From Viola odorata (lineage: Eukaryota > Streptophyta > Magnoliopsida > Malpighiales > Violaceae), in assembly GCA_963691705.1 (NCBI GenBank), contig OY829545.1, forward strand, positions 57,764,679 to 57,828,678: a DNA stretch of 64,000 bases, given 5' to 3'. Shown piece after piece: positions 9,784 to 22,019 of the stretch. The stretch's first letter is position 1. Each line of letters starts with the position of its first letter. The notes under the pieces are model-generated. The model had not been told where the DNA came from, did not search any database, and worked only from the letters and a program-made list of their open reading frames with translations. Made by a program: the position numbers and the translations under genes.

Positions 9784-12700
9784 CTTTTGTTACCAGCGGC
9801 CTTGATACGAACCTAGAATGCGTCTACATCTTGTTCAGGAGGTAACGACCCCAAGGACAAGACTTTCCCACGATTTGCAGCCGTAAGCAATCCTCACCTG
9901 ATATTAGTGTTTGCGCTCACGCTCTGAAAAAAGGTTAAGTGTTTTACACTCATAAAGATGCAACTAACATGATACATAATTTTCAATTCGCAATGTCAAT
10001 CCGAGTGAATAAACTTCAAATGAACATGCACATGCATGGGCATTCTAATAATCGATGGGACTTTTACGAAAAATAATGAGAGGACATGAAATGTCCGAAA
10101 ATGAGCTTGTTTTGGCAAAGTTGTGCTTTTTGATGAGTTGGAAGGTTTTTGATGAATGATGCTTTGTCGATTGGCCCTGATGAGGGCGAGGTGCTCGAGT
10201 TCCTGCGCTTTTTGCTGGGGATGCTTTCTTGACAGTGTGTATGAGCTCTTGGATCCTTGCTGTGGCTGCTTTCCGGTCGGTCAGGGGCCCTTTTTCTTGA
10301 TTCTTTACTGGAGAATGTTTTCTTCGAGATTCCTTGAGTTGGCTCTAGGCCATTTCTCTTCTTGAGTCTTCACTAGGGAGTGTCGTCGCTGTTCTCTTCG
10401 CGACCTGCTACCTGGATTGGCCTTGGGCCCTTTTTCTTCTCGTGTCCTTACTGGGGATGCTTGCTTTGAGATTTCTCGAGTTGGCCTTGGGCCTTTTTCC
10501 TCGAGTCTTTACTGGGGAATGTTTTCTTCGAGTTTTCTCGAGTTTAGCTGTCCCCGAGCTGCGCTTGCTTCGGCTCTTTGATTGTTTGTATTCTTCGAAG
10601 GTCTCTGAGCATTTCTCTCCTTTCTTTTCTTTTCCCTTTTTCCCCTCTCTCCTTTTTATTTTTTTTCTTCTTTTTTTCTTTTTTTTTCTTTTTTTTCTTT
10701 TTTTTCCCCTTTTTTTCTCTCTTTTCTTTTTCTCTATTCCCCCCTTTTTGATTTGATTTGAAATGCAATAGAGTAGAGCAAGCACAACCTTTGTCTTGAT
10801 CTCTTCTCCTTTTGGCTTAAAGCCTCGGCCTTCATCTTCAGGTTTTTGGTCTTTCTTTGGTGATGGCTCTCAGCGATCTTTCGGTGACCTTTTCCGTCTC
10901 CTTCGTCGTGAACTTGAACTTGGCGTGCTTTTATTTTCGGCTGGCAATCTTAGCTGAGACTGCTCCTTGGCTCCCGGGGTATGACTGATAATGAAGGTTT
11001 TGGTAGGAGTGATGGCATATGTGGTGGAAAGAGGGAAGAAAATGAAAAAAATGAAGAAGATTGTAAAAGTCCCACGTCATTTTATTGTTATCCCATGTCT
11101 AATTGCACATGTACCCTAGATATTATGCGAATTCAACTAATATCTAGTTAGGCACTTACACTCATGAAGGATAAGGCGCGATGGCTCGAAAATGCTTACC
11201 GGGATTTGTCTGTGACTGCTTACGTCGGAGTAAATCATGGATATAAGAGCAAGCAAGTAAGATCACGCATGATATGTAATTTTGATGGATGCTTTATTTA
11301 ACAGAGGGATTGGACATCCCCGACCTATGAAATGCATGAATATGCTTATGAGAGTAGTATGGATTTTGTTTTAGCTGGGCTAAAATAGGATTTTTGATTG
11401 ATTTTTTTGATTTATGATTGATTGATAGCTTAAAGTTAGGACACGGGGGATGACCTATTTGCAAGAGTTCAACAAGAACCTAAAGGGTTGCCCCTAGTGG
11501 GCCAGACGATCGTACGTAAATTAAAGCTAACAAAGCGTAGGAATGAAAATAAATTACTGAAGGGCAACGGGGTTGCAAGGGCATCTTCCACGAGCCTTAT
11601 GCGGATGACAATGAGATGATTCGCGTCCCTGCGAAATAAAGAGGGAACAACGGAGTAGAAGAGAAAGATTGATTCGAAAACAGAAATGACATAAGTTCAG
11701 GGATTCTCCCTTTCCTTAGCCTGGTTTTTCGAGGGTGCCTATGGTGTGGTCCCACGTTCAAGAATGCCTTACTTAGATGCTCTGATTGGTTTCTTTTTCA
11801 GCTGCTTCGGGAACCACCGATCCAAGTCGGAGTGAGGATGAGATCCGCGTTTTTGTTCATTTGCTTACCGGTCCTTGCCGGACCTTCGTTGATTGGCTTC
11901 GTGATTGCTCGGGGATAAAGGGGAAAACTCTCTGTTCCCGAAATGTGCAGCGGGGCTGCAAGGGCGTATGCTTACCGTTCTTATGCAGGCAACGAATGGG
12001 GGCGACCCAGTCCCTGAAAAAGATATGGCGAGAACAAATGAGGAGTAAATGCAAGACAATTTTTAGCAAAAGTAATGTGATTGATAAGTTTTAAGCTCTC
12101 CCTTTTGGACGGGCCATCCGTGGGTCACTGCAGCGTGACTTGCATCGGATGTTGGTTGATGATGGCTTTACTTTTATATGCTTTGTTGCGGCTCTCGTCT
12201 CGGCGCGGGTGATACTTACAGTCCGGCTGTCCCTCTCTAGAGGGGAGTTCTGACGTGTGTTGATCATGGTACGGATGTCGTGAGACCTCTTAAACGAGAC
12301 CGCATTAAGCATGTTGATGGTGGTCCTAGGAGGTCAGCTTTTTGTCGTGCTTTTTGCAAGAGTTGTTGTTAGCATTCCGACGGCTCGGTCGGCATGGGAT
12401 GGGCTTTGTGACTTTGGTCCAGTGTTCGGTCCTTTGAGACTGGTTGTTTACGATGCCGGTTGTGCTGGTAGCACTGCGAGGAAAAGAAATTTCGCTTTAG
12501 ATGGTGATGGTTTGTCTTAATATCTTTCCTGACTCACTCTTGAAGGTCGCCTGCTGCGGCAATTCAAGAGCTCCTACGAGCGGAACTCCCTGGTTCTATC
12601 GCGATGACGAGATGAGGCGTGACACCTTACGTCCCTGCAAAACTTAAGATTGATTAGTGGCGTTAGTCTAAGTGACGTGTCTTACGTCCCAAGCTACTCC

Positions 12701-12894
12701 TGGGGAGCCATCTATGCCATGCCTCCTTTTGTTATCTCACAAGTTTAAGAAAAAAAGGGACAAAAAATTTTAAAATAATAAGCATCTCCTGAAAAAAAAA
12801 CTTGTTTTATTAATTTCAGGACAAATGTTTGTGCTAGATTGTCATGATAAAACCCTATGTCCTTGGTCTGGCCGAACGCTCCGTTCGCGACGCT
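9784..12894 (-). other. O1 3' untranslated region
   Basis: Long non-coding stretch between the integrase stop and the minisatellite. It is colinear, inverted, with 34,507-37,632 of O3, for example the GCGGGGCTGCAAGGGCGTATG block near 11,950 and the CACGGGGGATGACCTATTTG region near 11,450. Ogre 3' UTRs are typically several kilobases long. Open frames in this stretch are not shared in frame with O3 and are not credited as genes. A polypyrimidine tract (10,613-10,748) is described separately. Confidence 0.8.
10613..10748 (+). repeat. Polypyrimidine tract in O1 3' UTR
   Basis: About 135 bases of almost only C and T on the plus strand, interrupted by A at 10,658 and 10,736; 10,659-10,735 is pure. 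In element orientation this is a polypurine tract, and O3 has one at the same place (36,781-36,887). The lysine-rich open frame across it is a composition artefact. Confidence 0.95.
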
Positions 12895-15800
12895 TCAAGC
12901 GAAGTATATCTTGACTGCATCGGTATTTACCGGTCTTGGGAGATCGTCTCCATCCATGTTGGTTAGCATTAGGGCACCCCCTGAGAATGCACTTTTGACC
13001 AAATATGGGCCCTCGTACCTTGGGGCCCACTTTCCTTGACTATCCTCTTGGTGAGGAAGAATCTTCTTCAACACTAAATCCCCAGCCTCGAACTTCCGAG
13101 GTCACACTTTCTTGTTATAAGCGTTGGCCATTCTTTGCTGATATAATTGTGCATGGCAGATAGCGGCCAAGCACTTCTTGGGAAGGAGGTTCAGCTGCTC
13201 GTACCTCACTCTTGCCCAATCTGATTCTTCTACTTCGGACTCTGTCAGGATTCTAAGAGAAGGATTTTCTACCTCAAGAGGAATCACGACTTCCATGCCG
13301 TAAACTAATGAGTAGGGAGTTGCCCCTATAGACGTACGGGTTGCTATTCGGTAAGCATGCAGTGCAAAGGGAAGCATGTCATGCCAATCTTTGTGAGTGA
13401 TTACCATCTTTTGGATGATCCTCTTCAGGTTTTTGTTCGCTGCTTCGACTGCGCCACTCATCTTCAGTCGATATGGTGACGAGTTTCGGTGCTTCACCTT
13501 CCAACGTTGGCAAAGACCGTCGATCATCTTCCCATTTAGATTGGTGCCGTTGTCCGTGATGATTGTTTCTGGGACTCCATGATGGCAAATGATGTTCCTC
13601 TCAATGAATCACATGGTCATTTTCTGTGTGATGTTGGAGTAAGAGGCGGCCTCTACCCACTTGGTGAAGTAGTTGATTGCTACGAGGATGAAGCGATGGC
13701 CATTAGAGGCTGTTGGATGAATTTGGCCGATGATGTCGATTCCCCACATCGCAAAAGGCCAAGGCGATGTCATGCTGAAGAGAGGCGCTGGAGGGACATG
13801 GAGATGGTCCGCGTAGATTTGACATTTGTGGCACTTCCGGAAATAACCGATGTAATCACGTTCGATGGTGAGCCAAAAGTAACCTTGCCTCATTATCTGT
13901 CTTGCCATCATGTGCCCACTTGCGTGTGTGGAGCAAACCCCTTCGTGGATTTCCGTTATGATTCTTTTTGCCTCGGCCATGGTGACGCAGCGAAGCAAAG
14001 CTCCATCAGTTCTTCTTTTATATAGAACTTCGCCGTCGAGGTAGAAGTCTAGTGCTAAGCGCTGGAGGGTCTTTTTGCTAACCCGGCTTTCCCCGGTGGA
14101 TACTCCCAGTTTCTGATGAATCGTGCTAAGTCGTGGAACCAAGGCTTCCCATCGGGTTCCTCTTCTAAGGCTACGTACCATGCCGGAGTTTCCTTTACTT
14201 CTACCCTCAAAGGCTGAAGCATTACTCCGCACTCTAATTTGAACATCGATGCCAATGTGGCTAATGCGTCTGCGAAGCGGTTCTTTTCTCTGTCAACTCG
14301 GTCGAACTTGGTTTCCTCGAATTCCCATGTGAGTTGGGTGAGTAACGTTTGATAAGGGATGAGCTTGGAATCCCGTGTCTGCCATAGATCTTGGGCTTGG
14401 TAGATGATGAGGGCTGAATCGCCGAAGATTTTGAGTTTCTTTACTTTTAGGTTGATTGTTGCCGTCAGACCGCTGATACATGCCTCATACTCACTGATGT
14501 TATTGGTGCATGGGAAGTTCAATTTGCACGCTATGGGGAATTGACGACCATTTGGGGCTATGACCACGGCTCCCACTCCTTTGCCCGAGAGGTTCACCGC
14601 ACCGTCGAAGAACATGGTCCACCAGTCATCTTCTCGGAGATCTTCTATGATCTCATCTTCAACCACTATGATGTCCTCATCGGGGAAGTCGAAGCTCAAC
14701 AACTCGTACTCATCCGAGGTATAATCAGTCAAGTGATCGACGAGGGCGCTTGCCTTAACGGCTTTCCGGGTTACATAGGTGATCTCGTGCTCGGCTAATA
14801 AGACTTGTCATCTACAAATGCGACTTGATAGGTACGGCTTTTCGAAGATGTACTTTAGGGGATCCATGCGAGAGATTAGCCATGTCGTGTAATACAACAT
14901 GTACTGTCGGAGCCTTCGGGTGCACCATGCTAGGGCGCAACAAGTTCATTCTAACATGGAGTAGCGCATCTCGCACTCGTTGAATTTTTTGCTGAGGTAG
15001 TAGATGGCTTGTTCACGCCTCCCTGACCTATCATGCTGTCCCAAAACACAGCCCATGGCGCTAGCCGTGACTATCAGGTACATGAGCAAGGGACGTCCTG
15101 GCTTCGGGGGAACTAGTACCGGCGGGCTTTGCAGATATGTCTTGATTTTCTCGAAGGCTTTCTGGCAGTCTTCGTCCCATTCTGCCTCTCCGTATTTCCT
15201 TAACATTTTGAACATCGGCTCGCAAGTAAGTGTTAACTGGCTGATAAAGCGAGCGATGTAGTTGATGCGTCGTAAAGAAGCTTCATACTTCTGTTTTGGT
15301 GCTGGGAGCGGGTAGCTCTTGAATTACTTTTATCTTATCAGGATCCACTTCTATGCCTTTGTTGCTGATGATGAATCCTAACAACTTTCCGGAGGTCACT
15401 CCAAAGGTGCACTTAGATGGGTTTAGCCGTAGCTGAAATTGCCTCAACCTTTCGAATACCTTCTTCAGGATGTCTACATGATCTTGCGTGCCGCGAGATT
15501 TGGCTATCATGTCATCGACATATATTTGTAATTCTTTATGCATCATGTCATGGAAAAGGGTAACGGCAGCACGTTGGTACGTGGCTCCTGCGTTTTTTAA
15601 TCCAAAGGGCATCACTTTGTAGCAGAAGGTTCCCTAGGGCGTGATGAAGGTCGTCTTTTCACTGTCCTCGGGTGCCATCTTGATCTGATTGTACCTAAAA
15701 AATCCATCCATGAAAGAGAACATGTCATTTCTGGCGGCACTATCTACCAAGATGTCGATATGGGGAAGAGGGAAGTCGTCTTTAGGGCTGGCTCGATTGA

Positions 15801-16333
15801 GGTCCCGAAAGTCCACGCACATGCGAACTTTCCCATCCTTTTTAGGCACTGGCACTATATTGGCAATCCATTCTGGGTACTCGGCAACTCTCAAGAAGCC
15901 CGTGTCTAGTTGCTTGGTAACTTCTTCTTTGATTTTCAGAAGGATGTCTGGATGCATCCTCCGAAGTTTTTGCTTGACAGGCTTAAACTTATGTTTTAAT
16001 GGAAGACGATGCTCAACTATCCCGGGATCAAGACCTGGCATGTCGGCGTATGACCATGTGAATACATCGGAGTAGTCCTTGAGGAGAGAAATCAACCTTT
16101 CTCTCTTAGTTGTGTCCAAGGTAGTTCCGATCTTAACTAGCTTCTGATTCTCATTGCTTGCCCCCAAGTTTACTTCGTCCAATTCCTCCCGATGAGGGGT
16201 TATTTCCTTTTCTGAACTTTCTAGTAAACGGGCCAGTTCGTCGGAGATTTCGGCCTTGTCTTCGGTCCTAGCGATGATTTCTTCACCAGTAAAGACATAG
16301 GTTTTATCAAGACAATCCGAATTAACATTCATC
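12895..16333 (-). pseudogene. pol: O1 pol: RT, RNase H, archaeal-type RNase H, integrase
   Basis: Domains in order on the minus strand: RT (PVPKKDGKVRMCVDFRDLN; catalytic YVDD within QIYVDDMIAKS near 15,500), RNase H (VTASAMGCVLGQ near 15,060), a second archaeal-type RNase H (FFDGAVN, SEYEA, GDSAL and NRFADAL, 14,620-14,270), then integrase with HHCC finger (HEGVCSTHASGH ... CHKCQ) and DDE core (MWGIDIIG, ITDNGTNL, GAVEAANKNL). The double RNase H is the mark of the Tat lineage. Lesions: TAG at 15,634-15,636 replaces the tryptophan expected after FITP, TGA at 15,283, a 1-bp frameshift near 14,085 relative to O3, TGA at 13,609-13,611 and TGA at 13,102-13,104. The C-terminus reaches the stop at 12,895. 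After splicing, the frame would continue from gag-pro across the intron at 16,334. Non-functional as it stands. Confidence 0.92.
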
Positions 16334-16480
16334 CTGAAATTAAAAATGCGAAAAGAAGAGATGCGTAAAATGAAAATTGCATATATATTTGATTTTTAAC
16401 AAAAGGGGAACGTGAGTTCCTACAAAAATGTTTTCGTGAGAAAACGTGCAAACGTATATTTTTCTAAAAAAGAGTAATTA
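16334..16480 (-). other. Ogre intron between gag-pro and RT (O1)
   Basis: On the minus strand the intron starts GTAATTAC at 16,480 and ends TTTTTAATTTCAG at 16,334 (147 bp). The unspliced message hits TAA at the donor itself (TCTCC|GTAATT). Removal joins CC to GATGAAT, giving CCG ATG AAT in frame with RT. O3 has the same intron (32,410-32,560), also frame-preserving. A spliced intron at this site is a known peculiarity of Ogre elements. Confidence 0.85.
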
Positions 16481-16809
16481 CGGAGAGACATCTGGAAGCA
16501 TGGTGATGGTCCAGTTGCACATAGGCTCCCCTGACTTCCTTACGAAAATGACTGAACTAGGTGACGATTCTTCTTCTCCCAGAGTGCAGATACAGAGGCC
16601 TGATACCCTGACTGGACTTCCATTAATGGTTTCGGCCGCGAAGGGGAACGTGGTTCTGATATGGGGGATTGGCATTTTGCCCTTTGGTGCAGAACGTCCA
16701 AATAGCTTAGCCAGCTGCTTTTCTTTCTTTTCTTGGGCAATCCTGGCAAAGTCGGCGTTGCTGGGTTGGTAACCTAACCCAAAACGGTCTCCGAAGCTTT
16801 TCGGAGATG
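16481..16809 (-). pseudogene. gag-pro: O1 gag-pro C-terminal end, cut by element G
   Basis: Open frame on the minus strand from the G insertion point to the intron donor. It contains FGLGYQPSNADFARI, a G-patch-like GLGY segment that follows the protease in Tat/Ogre polyproteins, then IPHIRTTFPF, LGEEESSPSSVIFVRKSG and MLPDVSP. The equivalent O3 segment ends ILPNVSP. Gag and protease proper should resume on the far side of G, beyond the window. Confidence 0.8.
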
Positions 16810-16814
16810 CCCAG

Positions 16815-17707
16815 TGATAGGAGCCAACTTGGGGGATCCTTGATATTTTGGCCTAAGTGGTGACCGAGAGTTAGATCTAGCCCACTTTAAGAGATCGGCT
16901 TGGCTAAGACGTTCGGATGTGCTTGGACGGAGTGAAGCTTGGCGGAAGACTTAGAGGAGTAATGGAAACAAAGAAGGAAATGTATTGATGAAAAGGGGAA
17001 ATACAAGTAAATGAACTTGAAGGTCACGGCTAACCCCTCTAGGGGTAATTCCTAGACAACCTAGCCACAAGACTAACAAGGATCTCAACTTCAAGAGCGA
17101 CCCTCCTAAGGGCAATTCCTAGGCAACCCGCTCGGCTTGAAGACGAAAGAGGAAGGTTTGAAGAACCCTATTTAGCTAAACTAGAGTGTTGGTCTTAGAT
17201 TGGAGATAATCACAAAAACAAAGACAACCCTAAAATTAGTCTATCTCCTTCTTTAAATACCTAGAACTAAATACAAGTGGAAAGGACTTTCACACCCTTG
17301 GACAAAGGGGTTGCACCGCGTGTTGTAGTTAGGCTTTCGGACGCTATGGTGAGCGTGTGGATGGGCCGAGCACTTGGGTGAGTGGGCACGTGGCTGAGGG
17401 CGTGGGCGAGTCGAGGCGGATGTCTTCATGGGTTGCTAGGGTTGGCGCGGGCGCGCCCCATGGGATGCTAGGGTTGGCGCGGGTGTTCCTCATGCCTTGG
17501 CCGATGAACCCATGAGGTTCCGCGGCATGGCCAAACTCAAGATCCGCGGCCTTTGAAGGAGTTGCGGTGTGAGTGACGGCATGAAGGTATGTCACCCAGC
17601 CTTCATGGGCCTTCAAGTCAGCCTCCTCATCCCTTAAGGCCTTCAAGAGTTGGAGCACCAAAGCCTTGCTCCTAGTGAAGTAGCGAGGAAGTGTCGTGCT
17701 CATATCA
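16815..17707 (-). repeat. 3' LTR of G, 893 bp
   Basis: On the minus strand it starts TGATATGAGCACGACAC at 17,707 and ends GTTGGCTCCTATCA at 16,815, with TGATA/TATCA inverted ends. It is preceded by a purine run, AAAGGCGGAGGGAA, which fits a polypurine tract. There is only one copy in the window, so the boundary rests on the ends, the purine tract and the edge of O1 similarity at 16,810. The pol frame overlaps its first ~360 bp. Confidence 0.75.
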
Positions 17708-20193
17708 TTCCCTCCGCCTTTGAGGGGATTCGGCCTCGAATCAAGGGGGCTGTGATTGGCAAGTTCCAAGTCATGTTGGACATCCTCATTTCCTGAAAGA
17801 AAAGGGTATAAATCAGTGACATTAAATGTAGGATGAACGTTGCCATAGGAAGAGGGTAGGTCAAGGCGATAGGCGTTGTTGTTGAACTTCTCTAGGATAA
17901 GGAAAGGGTCGTCCCCGCGGGAGCTTAGCTTGCCCTTGCGCTGCTGTGGGAACCTATCTTTGCACAAGTGGAGCCACACCCAATCTCCAACCTCGAAGGA
18001 TTGTAGATGGCGACCGGCGTTCTTTTTTTCTACCAAACGGGTCGTGAGCTTGTCCATGCGTGCCTTGGCCTTCTCATGGAGTTTTTGGACCGTGGCTGCC
18101 TTCTTGTCACCATCTATGCTAGCAATGACATGTAAAGGCAAAGGCAACAAGTCTATGGGGGTGAGAGGGTTGAACCCATAGACAAGTTCAAAAGGGGTGA
18201 AACAAGTAGTCGAATGCATTGTTCTATTATATGCAAATTCAATAAAAGCAATACAATCGTCCCAAGATTTAGCATACTCATGTACCATGATGCGCAACAT
18301 TGTGCCAAGTGTTCTATTTACCACTTCGGTTTGGCCATCCATTTGAGGGTGGAAAGAAGTGGAAAATAAGAGTTTAGTTCCTAGCTTTGCCCATAAGACA
18401 TGCCAAAAATGGCTAAGAAATTTAGGATCTCTATCACTAACAATACTTCTCGGCATGCCATGGAGTCTAACTATATCATTGAAGAAAAGTTGTGCAATGT
18501 GTGAAGCATCGTGTGTGGTGTGGCAAGGGATGAAGTGAGCCATTTTAGAGAAACGGTCCACCACTACAAACAAGGAGTCTTGGCCTCGTGTGGTACGTGG
18601 GAGGCCAACAACAAAATCCATGGAAAGGTCGCACCAAGGGTGTGAAGCAATTGGCAAAGGCATATATTGTCCATGACCTAAGGATGTAGATTTAGCACGT
18701 TTGCAAGCAATACAAGTGGAAACAAAATGAGACACATCACGTTTCATTTTAGGCCAAAAGAAATGCTCATCAAGAGTGCTAAGAGTTTTATCAATCCCAA
18801 AATGGCCTTTTAATCCACCACCATGGGCTTCTCTAACAAGTAACTCCCTAGTATCACATTTAGGTATACACAATTTGCCCTTTCGGAACAAGAATCCATC
18901 ATGCCGCATGTATTTAGGGACCGAACCAAGATGACAAGTCTCATACAAATGTTTGAAGTGTAAGTCAAGGGCATACAAAGATGGCAAATGTGAGAAACCA
19001 AGTATGCGAGTGTGGAGAGAGTTAAGTAGGGCGTACCTTCGGGAAAGGGCATCGGCGACGATGTTGTCCTTTCCCTTCATGTACTTGATGTGGTAGGTAA
19101 AACGTTCGAGGAACTTCATCCAAGTGGCGTGGCGCTTGTTCAATTTCCTTGGCCTTTCAAGTAACACAAACTGAGGTGGTCCGTGTGGATAATAAACTCG
19201 CGGGGTAAGAGGTAGTGTTCCCACACGTCTAAGGCCCTTACTAAGGCGTAGAATTCCACATCATAGGTGCAATAATTGAGTTGTGCGCCACTCAATTTCT
19301 CACTGAAATAGGCCACGGGGCGCTTATCTTGCAACAAGACCGCGCCAATTCCAATGCCGCTAGCGTCACATTGGACCTCGAAGGTCTTCTCAAAGTTGGG
19401 TAGCGCGAGGACGAGGCTAGAGGAGAGTTTTCTTTTCAAGGCAGCAAAAGCCAAGTCATGGGCTGGTCCCCAAACAAAGGGCACACTTGGCTTGGTTAGA
19501 GCATGGAGGGGGGCTGCGATGATGGAAAAATCTGGGACAAAGCGCCGATAAAAGCCCGCGAGGCTAAGGAAAGAGCGGACCTCGGGGACATTGGAGAGTC
19601 TCGGCCACTCGGTGATTGCCTTTATCTTGGCCGGGTCAACCTTGAGGCCAAAGGCACCTACAATAAACCCAAGGAAATGCACTTCTTCCAAGCAAAAATT
19701 ACATTTAGACATTTTGGCATAGAGTTGATGAGTTCTCAAAATTAGGAAAACTTGACGCAAGTGATCCATGTGAGCATTTCTAGATAAACTATACACCAAT
19801 ATGTCGTCAAAGTATACAACCACACATTTCCCTATTAGATGCCTAAAAACATGGTTCATAAGGCGCATGAATCTGCTAGGGGCATTAGACAATCCAAACG
19901 GCATGACTAACCACTCATACAATCCGAATTTAGTTTTAAATGCCGTCTTCCATTGATCACCCTCATGAACCCTAATTTGGTGATAACCACTAACCAAATC
20001 AATTTTAGAGAAGATTATGGCACCACTAAGCTCATCTAACATGTCATCAAGTCTAGGTATGGGATGAGAATATTTTACCGTTATTTGATTAATGGAACGG
20101 CAATCCATGCACATTCTCCATGTCCCATCCTTTTTGGGTACCAAGATGACCGGGACAACACAAGGTGAGAGGCTTTCACGCACGAAACCCTTG
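17344..20193 (-). pseudogene. pol: G pol: RT (most), RNase H, integrase
   Basis: RT resumes at [10 protein letters not shown] (20,188) and has [15 protein letters not shown] and catalytic YFDDILVYS. RNase H follows ([29 protein letters not shown]). A frameshift near 19,150 moves the reading to the next frame, where KGKDNIVADALSRR ends RNase H and the integrase begins: HHCC finger (H-GGLKGHFGID ... CIACKRAKS) and DDE core (SMDFVVGLPRT, IVSDRDPKF, HPQMDGQTEVVNRTL). The C-terminus has FEVGDWVWLHL and NVHPTFNVTDLYPF, then runs about 120 codons into the 3' LTR and stops at 17,344. The RT is severed at 20,189 by O3. One frameshift plus the insertion make it non-functional. Confidence 0.93.
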
Positions 20194-21142
20194 TGTTGAT
20201 ACCCAAATTTTGACGTCATTTTTACTTAATTTTAGCATTCTTGTTATTTAGTTAATTTACAGTCATTTTCAGTTGATTTACTGTCACTAGCATTTTTAAG
20301 TGTTTCGTTGCATTTTAACATCATCGTTAGCATCGTCAGCTTTCGAAATCGTATTTTTAATTTTTCGGCACTTATTTTCATTATTATTATTATTATTTTT
20401 ACCCTTAAAAATCATATTTTTAATTATCCGGCAGTCGTTTGCTAGTTTTTTCTTCGTTTTAGGTCATCACATGAATTTCAGGACTTTTTATATTTTAGCG
20501 CATTTTTTAGTATTTTTGTTATTTTATTATTATTTTCGTTCGAGCTTTTATTGGAGTCGAGTAAGTCTGCTCGGACAATAGCTCAACTTTAAAATGTTTT
20601 CCATCAACTAGTTGCTAGCTTTTTTCCTGCTCGCAACGGTCTACAGCGTTTCGTGTAATTTTTGACGTAACATTTTTATTTTTCCGTTCGCGCGTTTCAC
20701 GCTGTTGAACGAGAAAATAAACACGCTAAACGAAAAATTCACGTCACTCGTTGTAGACGGTTAGACTCGTCGTATTTTTCTCTACGCGCAGGTACTGTTG
20801 GTTCGAAAAGTCTGAACGATTGCTTGCGGGACTCGGCTCGAGGCCATTTAAAAAAGACTAAAAGGGCCTTTGATCTCAACCGTTGATCTGGTCAACCATG
20901 AAAAGTCAACCAGATCAATGGTTGACCATTTAAGTGCATGGTGCACATGCACCATACACACGAACCAGCAGCGGAGCAGGCCACCAAGCAGCCTGCTCCC
21001 GTCGCCTCCAAGATCGTTTCCCGTCCCATCCACCATCATCACGGCGACCTAGACCCTCCACCTCACTGTTGTAGACCCGCCAACACACGAGGAATGGCCA
21101 CCACGCGCAGCTCCAGCGCCGGCAACCCACGCGACTCAAGGC

Positions 21143-21150
21143 TATAAATA
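21143..21150 (+). promoter_or_regulatory. LTR TATA box (O3)
   Basis: CAAGGCTATAAATAGC, conserved with the O1/O2 LTR at 7,558-7,565. The corresponding part of the 3' LTR of O3 is deleted, so only this copy remains. Confidence 0.8.
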
Positions 21151-22019
21151 GCAAGCTAATCCTTCGGAAAAACGGCACCAATTCAGCAAGAAAAACTTGC
21201 TCTCTCTCCCTCTTGATCAGCTTGCTCATTTAGAGCGACAATCGCCCAGTTCAAAGTTTAAACGTGAGCTTTCTCTCTCTAGCTCATTTTCAATTTTTGA
21301 GCAAGTTTTTTTCTTTAATTTCGTTTAGCTTGTTCTTGAGCAAATAAATTACTTTCTTTTATGCCATTAATTCACATACATGATGTAGATTAAATACACG
21401 TTTTCAATTTTAAAAATCGTTAGCTAGATTGTGCGAATTAATTAGTTTTCGATAATTAACGGTTTTATCATTTTTTCAAAATTAAACTCAGTGTGTTTTA
21501 AAATAAAATTCGAGCTTCATACGGTCAAGGCGCCGTCGAGGAGACGAGCGTCTCGGTACGAAGATCGCGAGAAACGGACAAGGCTAGCCGGACCTTGGCC
21601 GCCGGCAGTAGCGCCGACAACCAAGGAAGAAGATGAACAGTGTCATGTTTCGGCACTGTTCACGTGTGCATGGGTGATGGGCTTGGCACATCACTGTTTA
21701 AGTGTTTTCATGGGCCAAGCACTATTCCTGGCCCATTTCAATTCTTTCATTTTCAATTGGGCCCAACCCATTTTTAATTCTCTCCAAAACTCCGGATCAC
21801 GCTTTTTCGTAAAAATAATTCGTATGCTTCGTATGATTATTTTTCGTACTATCAACTGTTTAATTTTCTGTACTTATCAACTGTTTAAATTATTCGCACT
21901 TTAAATTTCCGCAATTTACTTTCGGCAATTTAAATTCAATTATTCATTTTACCGCCTACATGGTCGGTCGCATTTTAATTCTCGTAAATATCAACTGCTT
22001 TAATTTTTCGCAAGCTGCT

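Larger units (their letters stand above)
1..16809 (-). mobile_element. Two Ogre-type Tat elements (O1, O2) sharing one LTR
   Basis: Read on the minus strand from 16,809 down: end of gag-pro, intron, RT-RNH-aRH-IN, 3' UTR with minisatellite, polypurine tract, LTR (8,492-4,769), primer site, leader, ORF1, spacer. One LTR thus serves as the 3' LTR of O1 and the 5' LTR of O2, so this is not one ordinary insertion. Tat/Ogre assignment rests on the extra ORF1 before gag, the second (archaeal-type) RNase H, the intron before RT, the long LTR and the 3' UTR minisatellite. O1 is cut at 16,810 by the insertion of G; O2 runs off the left edge. Confidence 0.85.

Noticed and set aside
10408..10785. Lysine-rich 125-residue frame (and Phe-rich frame on the other strand)
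   Set aside because: Both are translations of the polypyrimidine/polypurine tract; composition artefacts.
17344..17707. A chromodomain at the C-terminus of G integrase
   Set aside because: I could not find the aromatic cage pattern; the tail is Pro/Ala/Thr-rich. I therefore call G only chromovirus-like, on RT and IN style and LTR overlap.
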